64,000 bases of DNA from Mammaliicoccus vitulinus. Its GTDB lineage: Bacteria > Bacillota > Bacilli > Staphylococcales > Staphylococcaceae. The position numbers were made by a program, and so were the translations under genes. The DNA lies in NCBI RefSeq assembly GCF_029024305.1, contig NZ_CP118974.1, positions 806,001 to 870,000 of the forward strand, written 5' to 3'. The notes under the pieces were generated by a model. It had not been told where the DNA came from. It saw nothing but the letters and a program-made list of their open reading frames with translations, and ran no database searches. This document shows, piece after piece, positions 47,604 to 57,940 of the stretch (position 1 is the stretch's first letter; the number at the start of each line of letters is the position of its first letter).

Positions 47604-49070
47604 ATGACAATTCGTTATGAAACAATTGAGCGTTTATCAGAAATGATTAAAAATAAAGAAATTAAACCGTCTGAAATTGTAAGAGATATTTTTGAAGCAA
47701 TTGAAGCTGATGATATAAATGTCAAAGCGTTCTTAGCTTTAAACAAAGAAGAAGCAATTAAAAAAGCTGAAGAGCAAGACAAATTACAAGCTGAAGATAA
47801 AATGGAAGGAAAGTTATTTGGTATTCCAATGGGTATCAAAGATAACATTATTACTGAAGGTGTAGAAACGACATGTGCAAGTAAAATGTTAGAAGGCTTT
47901 ATTCCGATTTATGAATCAACAGTAATGAAACAATTGAATGCTGAAAATGGTATTTTAGTTGGTAAATTAAACATGGATGAATTTGCAATGGGTGGTTCAA
48001 ACGAAAATTCTTACTTTAAGACAACCGTTAATCCATTCGATCATAAAGCTGTACCTGGTGGTTCATCAGGTGGTTCAGCTGCAGCAGTAGCAGCAAGTTT
48101 AGTACCATTTGCTTTAGGTTCAGACACTGGTGGTTCAATACGACAACCAGCATCATATTGTGGTGTTGTTGGTATGAAACCTACATACGGCCGTGTATCA
48201 CGTTTTGGATTAGTAGCATTTGCTTCTTCATTAGACCAAATTGGACCAATTACACGTAGTGTTAAAGATAACGCATTAATTTTAGAAACAATTTCTGGAC
48301 ACGATGCTCAAGACTCTACAAGTGCGCCAATTGATAATGTAGATTTTACATCTGAAATCGGTAAAGATATTAAAGGATTAAAAATAGCTGTTCCTGAAGA
48401 ATTTATGGGATCAGGTGTTTCTGAAGATGTTAAGCGTTCAGTTGAAGAAGCAGTGAAAACACTTGAGTCTTTAGGTGCAACTGTTGACCGTGTGTCATTG
48501 CCAAATACGAAATATGGTGTTGCAAGTTATTATATTATTGCATCATCAGAAGCTTCAGCTAACTTAGCTCGTTTCGATGGTATCCGTTATGGTTATCATT
48601 CAAAATCAGCTCATACACTTGAAGAATTATATAAAAAGTCTCGTGGAGAAGGTTTTGGCGATGAAGTTAAACGTCGTATTATGCTAGGAACATTTGCATT
48701 AAGCTCAGGTTATTATGATGCTTACTACAAAAAAGCTCAAAAAGTACGTACTTTAATTAAACAAGATTTCGAAAAAGTATTTAATGACTATGATGTTATC
48801 GTAGGACCAACAGCACCAACAACTGCATTTAATATTGGTGAACAAGTTGATGACCCATTGACAATGTATGCTAATGATATTTTAACGATTCCAGTTAACT
48901 TAGCAGGTGTACCATCTATCTCAATTCCTTGTGGTAAATCTAATGGTCGTCCAATTGGTTTACAAATTGTTGGTAAACCATTCGATGAAAAAACATTATA
49001 CAAAGTTGCTTATCAATACGAAACTCAATTTAACTTACATGATGACTATAAAACATTACAAGGAGTGTGA
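47604..49070 (+). CDS. gatA: GatA, amidotransferase catalytic subunit
   Basis: A 488-residue amidase-signature enzyme. The Ser-cisSer-Lys triad is seen as Lys in [10 protein letters not shown] (about 79), cis-Ser in [15 protein letters not shown] (about 153) and nucleophile Ser in [12 protein letters not shown] (about 177). It releases ammonia from glutamine for GatB. GAGGAG precedes the ATG. Confidence 0.98.
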   Translation: MTIRYETIERLSEMIKNKEIKPSEIVRDIFEAIEADDINVKAFLALNKEEAIKKAEEQDKLQAEDKMEGKLFGIPMGIKDNIITEGVETTCASKMLEGFIPIYESTVMKQLNAENGILVGKLNMDEFAMGGSNENSYFKTTVNPFDHKAVPGGSSGGSAAAVAASLVPFALGSDTGGSIRQPASYCGVVGMKPTYGRVSRFGLVAFASSLDQIGPITRSVKDNALILETISGHDAQDSTSAPIDNVDFTSEIGKDIKGLKIAVPEEFMGSGVSEDVKRSVEEAVKTLESLGATVDRVSLPNTKYGVASYYIIASSEASANLARFDGIRYGYHSKSAHTLEELYKKSRGEGFGDEVKRRIMLGTFALSSGYYDAYYKKAQKVRTLIKQDFEKVFNDYDVIVGPTAPTTAFNIGEQVDDPLTMYANDILTIPVNLAGVPSISIPCGKSNGRPIGLQIVGKPFDEKTLYKVAYQYETQFNLHDDYKTLQGV

Positions 49071-49076
49071 ACCTGA

Positions 49077-50504
49077 ATGCATTTTGAAACAATAATCGGC
49101 TTAGAAGTACACGTCGAATTAAAAACAGAATCAAAAATGTTTTCACCATCACCAGCTCATTTTGGTGCGGAAGCTAATACAAATACAAATGTTATTGACT
49201 TAGCATATCCAGGTGTTTTACCAGTAGTTAATAAGACTGCTGTAGACTGGGCTATGCGTGCAGCAATGGCATTAAATATGGACATTGCAAGAGAATCAAA
49301 ATTCGATAGAAAAAACTATTTCTATCCAGATAATCCAAAAGCTTATCAAATTTCTCAATTTGACCAACCAATCGGTGAAAATGGCTGGATTGATATTGAA
49401 GTAGATGGAGAAACAAAACGAATCGGCATTACACGCTTACACATGGAAGAAGATGCTGGTAAATTAACACATAAAGATGGCTATTCATTAGTAGATTTAA
49501 ACCGTCAAGGTACGCCATTAATTGAAATCGTATCAGAACCTGATATTCGTTCACCTAAAGAAGCATACGCTTATTTAGAAAAATTACGCGCAATCATCCA
49601 ATATACAGGCGTATCAGACTGTAAAATGGAAGAAGGTTCATTACGTTGTGATGCGAACATCTCATTACGTCCATATGGTCAAGAAGAGTTCGGTACAAAA
49701 GCAGAGCTTAAAAACTTAAACTCATTTAATTATGTGCGTAAAGGTTTAGAACATGAAGAAAAACGTCAAGCAGAAGTATTGTTAGCAGGCGGAGAAATCT
49801 TACAAGAAACACGCCGTTTTAATGAATCAACAGGAGAAACGATTTTAATGCGTATTAAAGAAGGTTCAGATGATTATCGTTACTTCCCAGAGCCAGACTT
49901 AGTGCCATTATATGTTGATGATGAATGGAAAGAACGCGTGCGTAAAACAATTCCTGACTTACCAGATGTTCGTAAAGAACGTTACGTAAATGACTTAGGA
50001 TTACCTGCATATGATGCACATGTATTAACTTTAACTAAAGAAATGTCAGATTTCTTTGAAGAAGCTATTAAACATGGTGCAGATGTAAAATTAACTTCTA
50101 ACTGGTTAATGGGCGGAGTTAATGAATATTTAAACAAAAATCAAATCGAACTTAATGATACTGCACTTACACCTGAAAACTTAGCAGGCATGATCAAGCT
50201 AATAGAAGACGGTACAATGAGCAGTAAAATCGCTAAAAAAGTATTCCCAGAATTAGCGAAAAATGGTGGAGACGCTCATCAAATTATGAAAGACAATGGT
50301 CTAGTTCAAATTTCTGATGAAGCAACACTATTAGGTTTTGTTACTGAAGCATTAGATAACAATCCACAATCAGTAGAAGACTTTAAAAATGGTAAAGGCA
50401 AAGCAATGGGCTTCTTAGTTGGTCAAATTATGAAAATTTCAAAAGGACAAGCTAACCCACAAGTTGTTAACCAATTATTAAAATCAGAATTAGAAAAAAG
50501 ATAA
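49077..50504 (+). CDS. gatB: GatB, Asp/Glu-tRNA amidotransferase subunit B
   Basis: A 475-residue Gat[76 protein letters not shown] and YRYFPEPDL, then a helical/YqeY tail. It phosphorylates and amidates misacylated Glu-tRNA(Gln) and Asp-tRNA(Asn). AAGGAGTG precedes the ATG, inside the gatA end. Confidence 0.98.
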   Translation: MHFETIIGLEVHVELKTESKMFSPSPAHFGAEANTNTNVIDLAYPGVLPVVNKTAVDWAMRAAMALNMDIARESKFDRKNYFYPDNPKAYQISQFDQPIGENGWIDIEVDGETKRIGITRLHMEEDAGKLTHKDGYSLVDLNRQGTPLIEIVSEPDIRSPKEAYAYLEKLRAIIQYTGVSDCKMEEGSLRCDANISLRPYGQEEFGTKAELKNLNSFNYVRKGLEHEEKRQAEVLLAGGEILQETRRFNESTGETILMRIKEGSDDYRYFPEPDLVPLYVDDEWKERVRKTIPDLPDVRKERYVNDLGLPAYDAHVLTLTKEMSDFFEEAIKHGADVKLTSNWLMGGVNEYLNKNQIELNDTALTPENLAGMIKLIEDGTMSSKIAKKVFPELAKNGGDAHQIMKDNGLVQISDEATLLGFVTEALDNNPQSVEDFKNGKGKAMGFLVGQIMKISKGQANPQVVNQLLKSELEKR

Positions 50505-50523
50505 TCAATTTAAAGAGAAATAG

Positions 50524-50572
50524 AAACATCTCATCACTAGAATTAAATTCTAGCGGTGAGATGTTTTTTTGA
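50524..50572 (+). terminator. gatCAB terminator
   Basis: AAACATCTCATCACTAGAATT pairs with AATTCTAGCGGTGAGATGTTT with two small mismatches, then TTTTTT. Confidence 0.93.
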
Positions 50573-50757
50573 TGTCTAGAATAATAAGTTTATTTTTATA
50601 ATGAAACGAGTAAAGATATATCGTTAACTTGTAGATGAATGACGAGAAAAATTTTACGTAATATATTCAGAACGAAAAGACACTCATCATTTTTTACTTT
50701 CTTATATTTAACATATGCTTTAATATAAAGATATAAGAAAATACAAGAGGGATCACA

Positions 50758-51723
50758 ATGAAGAAAAAAGCGAGAATCATTTATAACCCAACATCAGGAA
50801 GAGAATTATTTAAAAGGGCGTTACCTGATGTTTTAATCAAATTAGAACAAGCTGGCTATGAGACAAGTGCACATGCGACAACGAGTGCCGGTGATGCTAC
50901 GAAAGCAGCTAGAGAAGCTTTAAAGTATGATTATGATGTAATCATTGCAGCTGGTGGAGATGGCACATTAAATGAAGTGATTAATGGCATTGCTGAAGCT
51001 AAAAAGCGTCCTAAACTAGGATTGATTCCTATGGGTACTGTTAACGATTTTGGTAGAGCGCTTCTCATACCGAACAGTATTATGGAAGCAGTAGATACGA
51101 TCATTAAAGGTGATTTAGTTCCTGTAGATGTAGGTAAGATGAACAATCGTTATTTTATAAACATTGCTGGCGGTGGGAAAATTACAGAAGTTTCTTACGA
51201 GGCACCAAGTAAGCTTAAAACGATGGTAGGTCCATTAGCTTATTACATTAAAGGTATAGAAATGCTACCTCAAATTAAAGCTACTGATATTCGTATTGAA
51301 TATGATGGCAATGTATTCCAAGGTGAAGCAATGATGTTCTTGATTGGCTTAACAAATTCAATTGGTGGCTTTGAAAAGTTAGTGCCTGACGCTGACATTA
51401 ATGACGGCAATTTCACATTGCTTATTTTAGAAAAAGTGAATTTTGCAGAACTTGGTCATATTTTAACACTTGCTTCTAGGGGTGAACATGTCAATCATCC
51501 TAAAGTTCATTATACAAAAGCTAAAACGATAAACGTTTCATCTTTTGAACAAATTCAACTAAATGTAGACGGAGAATTTGGTGGCGTATTACCTGCTAAT
51601 TTCTTAAACTTAAAGCAGCATATTCAAGTTTTCTCTAAACTTGAAAGGGTGAAGAGAGAGCATGGGATTGAGACAGTAGAAAGAGAACGAGAAAGATTAC
51701 ACGAAGAACAAACAGAAGAATAA
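50758..51723 (+). CDS. dgkB: Diacylglycerol kinase (soluble, DgkB)
   Basis: A 321-residue DAGK_cat family kinase. ARIIYNPTSGRELF, the ATP-binding GGDGTLNEVINGI (about 62-74), MGTVNDFGRAL and the metal-site region DADINDGNFTLLIL are visible, ending in a charged tail (about 295-321). It recycles diacylglycerol released by lipoteichoic acid synthesis into phosphatidic acid. AGAGGGATC precedes the ATG. Followed by a terminator. Confidence 0.96.
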   Translation: MKKKARIIYNPTSGRELFKRALPDVLIKLEQAGYETSAHATTSAGDATKAAREALKYDYDVIIAAGGDGTLNEVINGIAEAKKRPKLGLIPMGTVNDFGRALLIPNSIMEAVDTIIKGDLVPVDVGKMNNRYFINIAGGGKITEVSYEAPSKLKTMVGPLAYYIKGIEMLPQIKATDIRIEYDGNVFQGEAMMFLIGLTNSIGGFEKLVPDADINDGNFTLLILEKVNFAELGHILTLASRGEHVNHPKVHYTKAKTINVSSFEQIQLNVDGEFGGVLPANFLNLKQHIQVFSKLERVKREHGIETVERERERLHEEQTEE

Positions 51724-51729
51724 ATACAT

Positions 51730-51754
51730 AGGGACATTATTTTGTCCCTTTTTT
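51730..51754 (+). terminator. dgkB terminator
   Basis: AGGGACA and TGTCCCT form a 7-base stem around a 6-base loop, followed by TTTTTT. Confidence 0.9.
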
Positions 51755-51783
51755 CTATGTTTAATGTGAAAGAAGGAGTTATT

Positions 51784-53157
51784 ATGGCGGGTATAGTAAA
51801 TAAGAATGAAATATATACAGGACAAGTTATTGATTTTACACATGAAGGTCACGGTGTCGTAAAGTTTGATCGTTATCCGATTTTTGTACCAAACGCAATA
51901 AAAGATGAAACGATTGAATTTAAAGTCATTAAAGTAAAAAAGCAATTTGCTATCGGTAAATTGATAACGATTAAAGAAGCATCTGAAAATAGAGTAGAAG
52001 CACCATGTGAATATTATAATGTGTGTGGAGGATGTCAACTTCAACATTTAGGTTATTCAGCACAATTAGAAATGAAAAAAGAACAAGTTGTAAACTTGTT
52101 CAAGCGTAAGTCAAACTTTGAAGATACGATCATTCATAACACTATTGGTATGGAAAATCCGTGGCAATATCGAAATAAATCTCAAATACCAGTGGGTAGA
52201 AATAGAGAAGGTGAAATCGAGCTTGGATTCTATAGACAGAGAAGTCATGATATCGTAAATATTGATCATTGTATGATACAAGACGAAAAGCACGATCAAA
52301 TTATGATTAAACTGAAAGCATTGTTAGAACAAATTAATATAAGTGTTTATAACGAGCAAAAGCATAAAGGGGAATTAAGGCACATCATATTGAGAAGCGG
52401 GTATTATACTGGCGAAACAATGATTATATTTGTTACGAATAGTAAACAATTAAGCCATAAAAACAAAATTATAGAATATATTACAGCAGAATTTGATAAC
52501 GTGGTCAGCATTAAACATAATATAAATTTAGAAAAATCAAACGTTATTATGGGTAACACATCTCATACATTGTATGGAGAAGAAACGATTACAGATAAAT
52601 TATCAGAATATCAATTTAAAATATCCGATACATCTTTCTATCAAATTAACCCAGTTCAAACAGAAAAATTATATCGTAAAGCATTAGAGTATGCTCAATT
52701 AGATGGAGAAGAAACGGTTATAGATGCATATTGTGGTATAGGAACGATAGGCTCTTACATGTCACAACAAGCAAAACACGTATATGGCGTTGAAGTCGTA
52801 GAACAAGCTATAGAAAATGCGAAAGAAAACGCAGAAATCAATCATATTGATAATGCAACATGGGAAGCAGGAAAAGCTGAAGAAGTCATATTAAAATGGC
52901 AAAAAGAAGGCATAAAGCCAGAAGTTGTTATGGTCGATCCACCTAGAAAAGGCTGTGACCAAACATTTATAGAAACTTTAATAGAACTGTCACCAAAGAG
53001 AATTGTCTATATATCATGTAATCCAGCAACACAAGTAAGAGATGTAGAAATATTAAAAAGAAGCGGTTATCAATTAAAAGAAATTACACCAGTAGACATG
53101 TTCCCACATACAACACATGTTGAAACAGTCGCTTTAATAGAAAAAACAAATAATTGA
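51784..53157 (+). CDS. rlmCD: 23S rRNA (uracil-C5)-methyltransferase, RlmCD/RumA family
   Basis: A 457-residue enzyme: TRAM domain (about 1-60, GQVIDFTHEGHGVVKFDRYPIFVPNA), Fe-S cysteines in CEYYNVCGGCQ (about 72-82, with a fourth further on), SAM motif VIDAYCGIGTIG (about 315-326), VDPPRKGC and the nucleophile Cys in ISCNPATQVRD. It methylates U747/U1939-type uracils in 23S rRNA. ATG 51784 follows AGAAGGAGTT; frames further upstream run into the dgkB terminator. Confidence 0.95.
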   Translation: MAGIVNKNEIYTGQVIDFTHEGHGVVKFDRYPIFVPNAIKDETIEFKVIKVKKQFAIGKLITIKEASENRVEAPCEYYNVCGGCQLQHLGYSAQLEMKKEQVVNLFKRKSNFEDTIIHNTIGMENPWQYRNKSQIPVGRNREGEIELGFYRQRSHDIVNIDHCMIQDEKHDQIMIKLKALLEQINISVYNEQKHKGELRHIILRSGYYTGETMIIFVTNSKQLSHKNKIIEYITAEFDNVVSIKHNINLEKSNVIMGNTSHTLYGEETITDKLSEYQFKISDTSFYQINPVQTEKLYRKALEYAQLDGEETVIDAYCGIGTIGSYMSQQAKHVYGVEVVEQAIENAKENAEINHIDNATWEAGKAEEVILKWQKEGIKPEVVMVDPPRKGCDQTFIETLIELSPKRIVYISCNPATQVRDVEILKRSGYQLKEITPVDMFPHTTHVETVALIEKTNN

Positions 53158-53162
53158 CGCTT

Positions 53163-53196
53163 AACTACCCATCTGAATAGCTGGGTAGTTTTCTCT
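53163..53196 (+). terminator. rlmCD terminator
   Basis: AACTACCCA and TGGGTAGTT form a 9-base stem around a 10-base loop, followed by TTCTCTTG. Confidence 0.88.
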
Positions 53197-53260
53197 TGTT
53201 GAGCTTTATTGTTGTGTGTAATCGCATACATCTGTATAAATAAATTAAGGAGGGTTGTTT

Positions 53261-54397
53261 ATGAAAAGCGTGCTAGTAAGTGCGATATCGCTTAGTTTTT
53301 TATTGTCTGCTTGTGGTAGTGATTCGAGTGAGGATTCAAATAATCAAACTGAAGAGCATAAAGAACAGTCTCAGAATGATAATAGTAAACAACAACGTGA
53401 TTCGGACAAAGAACAGGATCGTAAGCAAACTAAAGGTGTTGAGGTTGTCACAGATCGTTTGGATACACCATGGAGTATTATAAAGACTGGAAATATATTT
53501 TATTTAACGGAGCGTCCTGGAAAAATTGTGAAGGTTGAAGATGGTAAGAAGACAGAACAAGATGTAAAGTTGAAAGAAGATGTTTCTACCGCTAGTGAGG
53601 CTGGTCTTTTAGGTTTAGCGCTTGCGCCTGATTTTGAGGATTCTCATGAAGCTTACGCTTATTATACCTATGAAAATGACAAGGGTCAGTTTAATCGCAT
53701 TGTGAAGTTGAAATTAGATGATCATACGTGGACTGAAGAGCAAGTATTGTTAGATGATATTCCGAGTGGTCAATTTCATCATGGTGGTAGATTGAAAATT
53801 GGTCCTGACGATAAGTTATATGCTACGGCAGGTGATGCTTCTGATGAGGAAAATGCACAAGATAAAAAATCTTTAGGTGGTAAGATTTTAAGGTTAAATC
53901 TTGATGGTAGTAAACCGAGTGATAATGCTTTTTCTAATTCTTATGTTTATAGTTACGGTCATAGAAACCCACAAGGTATGGTTTGGACTACAGATGACAA
54001 AATGTACGCAAGTGAACATGGTAATCAAGCGAATGATGAAATAAATGAAATTACTAAAGGGAAAAATTATGGTTGGCCTGTAATTGAAGGTAATGAAGAA
54101 AAAGCTAGTATGGAAACACCATTGTTTACTTCTGGATCTGATGATACTTGGGCGCCTTCTGGTCTAGCTTTTCATGATGGTATAATCTACTCGGCTGCAC
54201 TACGTGGAGAAGGCATTATGAAGTTTGATATTGCTCAAGACAAAATGGATAAAGTTGCTACAGATTATGGAAGAATTAGAGATGTTTATATTGAAAATGA
54301 AACTTTATATTTTATAAGTAATAATTCAGATGGAAGAGGAAATCCTTCAAATAAAGATGACAAATTGTATAAAGTATCTTTAAGACAATTGAAATAA
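53261..54397 (+). CDS. PQQ-type sugar/aldose dehydrogenase lipoprotein
   Basis: A 378-residue lipoprotein: lipobox LSAC (Cys18), Ser/Asp/Gln-rich linker (19-58), then a six-bladed propeller of the soluble glucose dehydrogenase/sorbosone dehydrogenase family. Conserved pieces are LDTPWSI, GLLGLALAPDFEDSHEAYAYYTY, HHGGRLKIGPDDKLYATAGDA, YGHRNPQGMVW and SEHGNQANDEINEI. Family enzymes use PQQ, which staphylococci are not known to make, so an exogenous cofactor or another role is possible. AAGGAGGG precedes ATG 53261. Surface-exposed. Confidence 0.9.
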   Translation: MKSVLVSAISLSFLLSACGSDSSEDSNNQTEEHKEQSQNDNSKQQRDSDKEQDRKQTKGVEVVTDRLDTPWSIIKTGNIFYLTERPGKIVKVEDGKKTEQDVKLKEDVSTASEAGLLGLALAPDFEDSHEAYAYYTYENDKGQFNRIVKLKLDDHTWTEEQVLLDDIPSGQFHHGGRLKIGPDDKLYATAGDASDEENAQDKKSLGGKILRLNLDGSKPSDNAFSNSYVYSYGHRNPQGMVWTTDDKMYASEHGNQANDEINEITKGKNYGWPVIEGNEEKASMETPLFTSGSDDTWAPSGLAFHDGIIYSAALRGEGIMKFDIAQDKMDKVATDYGRIRDVYIENETLYFISNNSDGRGNPSNKDDKLYKVSLRQLK

Positions 54398-54495
54398 CGA
54401 AAAGCTGAAAATGTGAAATAATTAGTAATAAAAGTATTTATATTTTATAATAAGCATGTAAAGATTATTAAGACTTAGTTTCATGGGGGAATTAA

Positions 54496-55041
54496 ATGCT
54501 TAAAATTGATTTAGTTAACAACGTATCTGTATTAAAGAGGCTAGCGTTATTACAATTCGTCTTATTTCTTTCATTAATCTTAATGAGTTTCAAAGTAATA
54601 GCGAATGTTATATATATTTATGAAGAAGGGTTCATAAGAAATATCGTAACCGGGATAATAGGATTAATTGTTTTAGTATTTATACATGAATTGATTCACG
54701 GTATTTGTTTTAAAATATTTAATCCTTCTGCAAAAGTGCAATATGGTTATATGAAAGGTATGTTTTATGCGACAACGCCTCACTCTATATATAGGAGAAA
54801 ACAGTTTTATATTATATTATTAGCACCATTTATCATTATCAGCTTAGTTTTACTTGTTACTTTATTATGGTTACAAGTAACTTCTATTATTTATATATTT
54901 GCTTTTCATGGAGCAGCATGTATAGGAGATTTCTATATGGCTCAAATTATTTTTAGTAATAAACAAATGAATTACGTCGAAGATACTGATGTTGGAATTA
55001 ATTTGTACGCAGACAACAAAGACTTTCAATCAATAAGTTAA
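54496..55041 (+). CDS. DUF3267 membrane metalloprotease-like protein
   Basis: A 181-residue protein with about four membrane helices. VFIHELIHGICF (about 56-67) gives an H-E-x-x-H zinc motif inside a helix, followed by a Cys-rich amphipathic stretch and a final helix with GAACIGDFYMAQII, where an Asp could be the third ligand. The layout is that of DUF3267 site-2-protease-like proteins. Cleavage of a membrane substrate is possible but unproven. ATGGGGGAA precedes the ATG. Confidence 0.82.
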   Translation: MLKIDLVNNVSVLKRLALLQFVLFLSLILMSFKVIANVIYIYEEGFIRNIVTGIIGLIVLVFIHELIHGICFKIFNPSAKVQYGYMKGMFYATTPHSIYRRKQFYIILLAPFIIISLVLLVTLLWLQVTSIIYIFAFHGAACIGDFYMAQIIFSNKQMNYVEDTDVGINLYADNKDFQSIS

Positions 55042-55110
55042 TAGAAATTTTGATATAATATATAGGAATTTGGGTAACCATTTTCCTATTTTTTTGCAGA
55101 GGTGTATACA

Positions 55111-56178
55111 ATGGAACGGCGAATCATTCATATTGATATGGATGCATTCTTTGCTCAAGTAGAAGTGAGGGATAATCCAAGTTTAAAAGGCAAACCCGTC
55201 ATAATAGGTGGACGTGCTTCAGGTAGAGGTGTTGTTTCGACAGCGAGTTATGAAGCGAGAAAATTCGGTGTGCATTCTGCAATGCCAATGGCTCAAGCGC
55301 ATCAGCTATGTCCAGATGGATATTACGTACGTCCTAGGTTGAATCATTATAGAGAAGTTTCCAATGAAATTATGGCAATATTTAAGAGTTATACAGATAT
55401 TGTAGAACCTTTATCACTTGATGAAGCTTATTTAGATGTTACAGAACTTGTTAGAAGAGATTTATCAGCTTCGACGATTGCTCAATATATACAAAGAGAT
55501 ATTTATGATAAGACACATCTTACTTCATCAGCAGGTATTTCTTATAATAAATTTCTAGCTAAACTTGCGAGTGGAATGAATAAACCGAGTGGAAGAACTG
55601 TCATACATTATGACAATGCACACGATTTATTGATGTCATTACCGATTGGAGATTTTGCAGGTATAGGTAAAGTAACAGAAGAAAAAATGAAAGAATTAGG
55701 AATTCATACGGGTAAAGATTTACACCAATATAACCAAATGGAGCTCATTCAGTTATTTGGAAAAAGAGGCGTCAGTTTTTATAACAAAGTGCGAGGGATA
55801 GACGAATCTCCCGTTAAACCTACGAGAATTAGAAAATCAATCGGAAGAGAAACGACTTTCGAAACGGATCAAAATGATGATGATTTTATTTTAAATACGA
55901 TTCGGAAATTAAGTGGGGAAGTTGCAAATAGAGCAGATAAGCATGAACTGGCAGGAAGAACGATTACAGTTAAGTTGAAAACACATGATTTTGAAACTCT
56001 GTCTAAACAGACAAGTAGTAACACACCTGTATATGATGAAGTGGAAATATACAATATAGCATATGATTTATATAATGCACTTAAAGATGCTGACACGTCT
56101 ATTCGGCTAGTCGGTGTATCCATCGGAAATTTAGTATCTAGAACGTACCGCAATTTAACGATATATGATTTCATATAA
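55111..56178 (+). CDS. dinB: DNA polymerase IV (DinB)
   Basis: A 355-residue Y-family polymerase: [21 protein letters not shown] (metal Asp), [32 protein letters not shown] (second acidic pair, about 103-112), [20 protein letters not shown] and a little-finger domain. No clear beta-clamp motif was confirmed at the end ([15 protein letters not shown] contains QLxLF-like features only weakly). It performs error-prone translesion synthesis. Start ATG 55111 follows AGAGGTG; the GTG upstream is rejected. Confidence 0.96.
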   Translation: MERRIIHIDMDAFFAQVEVRDNPSLKGKPVIIGGRASGRGVVSTASYEARKFGVHSAMPMAQAHQLCPDGYYVRPRLNHYREVSNEIMAIFKSYTDIVEPLSLDEAYLDVTELVRRDLSASTIAQYIQRDIYDKTHLTSSAGISYNKFLAKLASGMNKPSGRTVIHYDNAHDLLMSLPIGDFAGIGKVTEEKMKELGIHTGKDLHQYNQMELIQLFGKRGVSFYNKVRGIDESPVKPTRIRKSIGRETTFETDQNDDDFILNTIRKLSGEVANRADKHELAGRTITVKLKTHDFETLSKQTSSNTPVYDEVEIYNIAYDLYNALKDADTSIRLVGVSIGNLVSRTYRNLTIYDFI

Positions 56179-56296
56179 ACACTAAACTTGATATTTAATT
56201 TTATCCTTAGTATTCTAATATAGGTTGTGAAAGAGTTTCATTTAAAATATAAAAGGGTATTATAAAATACTTATAATTAAGAAGGTAGAGATTAAT

Positions 56297-56512
56297 ATGA
56301 AATTTAAATTTTCAATTATAGCAATTACAGTGTTGTTGACGATATTATTTATTAAAAGTTCCATAGATACAGGCACATTTGATGTCATAAAATTAATCGG
56401 AATTGTTGCAATTGCAATATTATTATTCTGGGCAGATAAAAAACTAGAAAGACCCGTTAATAAAGCAAGCTTAAAAAGAGATTTAAAAAAAGAGTTTCAT
56501 CATAAAGAATAA
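56297..56512 (+). CDS. Small two-helix membrane protein
   Basis: A 71-residue protein with two hydrophobic helices (about 5-20 and 29-46) joined by SSIDTGTFDVIKL, and a basic tail (KKLERPVNKASLKRDLKKEFHHKE). AGAAGGTAGAG precedes the ATG, and a good terminator follows. It is not recognised, but similar small proteins occur in staphylococci beside dinB. Confidence 0.6.
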   Translation: MKFKFSIIAITVLLTILFIKSSIDTGTFDVIKLIGIVAIAILLFWADKKLERPVNKASLKRDLKKEFHHKE

Positions 56513-56522
56513 CAGTGTATAA

Positions 56523-56563
56523 AAAAAGCTGGGACAATTTAATTGTCTCAGCTTTTTTATACA
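56523..56563 (+). terminator. Bidirectional terminator
   Basis: AAAAAGCTGGGACAATT and AATTGTCTCAGCTTTTT pair with one mismatch, then TTTATA. It sits between the convergent small membrane gene and the exonuclease gene. Confidence 0.92.
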
Positions 56564-57111
56564 TATTTTTTATCTGATAATGTTTTGCCATATATACTTA
56601 ACACTGAATCTAAGTCTTGGTAATGCTTTAAGAGTCGATAAGTTATAATTGCACATGCTTTTGCATCATTTAAAGCATGGTGATGGCCTTTGAAATCAAT
56701 ATTATAATAAGTCATCATATGCGCTAGACCATACCTATGATTGTTTACGGTTTTTCTAGCTAATATGCATGAACAAAAGTATGTTAAATCAGGGATTTCT
56801 AAGTTGAGTTTATTGAGTGACTTAAACAATACATTCATATCAAATTTAGCATTATGTGCAACGACGGGTAATTCACCAATGAAGTCCATCATATATGGAA
56901 AGACAACATCAAAAGTAGGTGAATTTGTCACGTCAGAAGGTTTAATTTTATGGATTTTAATATTCATATTTGAAAAATAATCTTCTGGATTAACTAAAGT
57001 ATAAAATGTCTCGGTAATTTGATGATTAACTACTTTTACCATTCCAACAGAACATATACTTTCGGGGCTACCATTAGCTGTTTCAAAATCTAGTGCTACA
57101 AATGAAGACAT
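56557..57111 (-). CDS. DnaQ-like 3'-5' exonuclease (DEDDh)
   Basis: A 184-residue exonuclease: FVALDFETANG (Asp8/Glu10-type), PVVAHNAKFDMNVL (Asp), HHALNDAKACAIIT (catalytic His and last Asp). No polymerase or helicase domain is attached, so it resembles ExoX-like repair nucleases or an epsilon-like subunit homologue. AGGAAGTG precedes the ATG. A long perfect inverted repeat lies 35 bases upstream. Confidence 0.92.
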   Translation of the reverse strand: MSSFVALDFETANGSPESICSVGMVKVVNHQITETFYTLVNPEDYFSNMNIKIHKIKPSDVTNSPTFDVVFPYMMDFIGELPVVAHNAKFDMNVLFKSLNKLNLEIPDLTYFCSCILARKTVNNHRYGLAHMMTYYNIDFKGHHHALNDAKACAIITYRLLKHYQDLDSVLSIYGKTLSDKKYV

Positions 57112-57145
57112 GTCATCACTTCCTTTAGACCGTTATTATAATCAT

Positions 57146-57190
57146 TTCAAAGCATAATGTAAATCATGATGAATTACATTATGCTTTGAA
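57146..57190. repeat. 17-base perfect inverted repeat upstream of exonuclease gene
   Basis: TTCAAAGCATAATGTAA and TTACATTATGCTTTGAA are exact inverted copies around an 11-base loop containing TCATGATGA, itself palindromic. There is no T-run, so it may be an operator or leader hairpin for the exonuclease gene, not a terminator. Confidence 0.85.
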
Positions 57191-57213
57191 GGTTAAAGAT
57201 CGTCATATAAAAA

Positions 57214-57247
57214 ACCATCTACTATAGTTCATAAGTTAGTAGATGGT
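57214..57247 (-). terminator. ftnA terminator
   Basis: ACCATCTACT and AGTAGATGGT form a 10-base stem; the minus strand continues into TTTTTTATAT, placing it downstream of ftnA. Confidence 0.9.
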
Positions 57248-57286
57248 CTGTAGAAAATCGTAATTCTATATTTTATAACAAAAAAA

Positions 57287-57793
57287 TTATTCTGCGCTTT
57301 CATCAAAGTGACGAGCACTTAATTCTTTTTCATATATAAATAGTGCATTGTTATCTTCTTGAATTCTTTCTAAATAATCAATATGTGTTTCAAACATTGA
57401 TTCTTCTTCAACTTGTTCATCTAAGAACCAGTTTAAAAATGAAATTGTAGCAAAGTCATTTTCATTTTTAGCAATTTCGGATAAATTATAGAAGCGACGT
57501 GTTACATCTCGCTCTTGAGCTAATCCATCTTTAAATGTTTCTAATAAAGAATTGAATTCAGTTTTAGGTGCATCTAATGATGTGAAAATAGCTTTTTCAC
57601 CACGATCATTAATATAGTTATATATTTTCATGCCATGGAAACGTTCTTCTTTAGCTTGTTGAATATAGAAGTTTGCAAATCCATCGTAACTCTTGTCTGC
57701 ACAATATGCTGCCATTGCCATATATGCATGTGCTGCGTAAAATTCATGATTTAATTGATTGTTTAAAGCATCTAGTATATTTTTAGATAACAT
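57287..57793 (-). CDS. ftnA: Ferritin
   Basis: A 168-residue four-helix ferritin. Ferroxidase-site residues are seen as Glu17 ([15 protein letters not shown]), [13 protein letters not shown] (Glu-x-x-His, about 50-62) and the later [30 protein letters not shown] region. It stores iron in a 24-mer. A TATAAT box with TTGGTT 17 bases upstream (minus strand, near 57834-57862) drives it, divergent from murT. AGAAGGGAAG precedes the ATG. Confidence 0.96.
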   Translation of the reverse strand: MLSKNILDALNNQLNHEFYAAHAYMAMAAYCADKSYDGFANFYIQQAKEERFHGMKIYNYINDRGEKAIFTSLDAPKTEFNSLLETFKDGLAQERDVTRRFYNLSEIAKNENDFATISFLNWFLDEQVEEESMFETHIDYLERIQEDNNALFIYEKELSARHFDESAE

Positions 57794-57905
57794 AAAAATC
57801 TTCCCTTCTATAATAAAATTCTATTTACATATTTATTATACAATAACAACAAATGGAAACCAACGATTTGACATAGTGAAACTCTTTTTTTAAAGCTTTT
57901 GAACG

Positions 57906-57914
57906 TGGTATAAT
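57906..57914 (+). promoter_or_regulatory. Extended -10 promoter of murT-gatD
   Basis: TGGTATAAT is a T-G-n extended -10 box 27 bases before the murT ATG, with no convincing -35. Confidence 0.6.
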
Positions 57915-57940
57915 AATGTGACAGAACAAGGAGGTAACGT

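Noticed and set aside
51697-52047. Minus-strand 116-codon frame opposite rlmCD
   Set aside because: Opposes a well supported methyltransferase, contains a terminator and has no ribosome site.
57834-57862. PerR or Fur box in front of ftnA
   Set aside because: The AT-rich sequence has too many mismatches to the 15-base PerR palindrome to claim a site.
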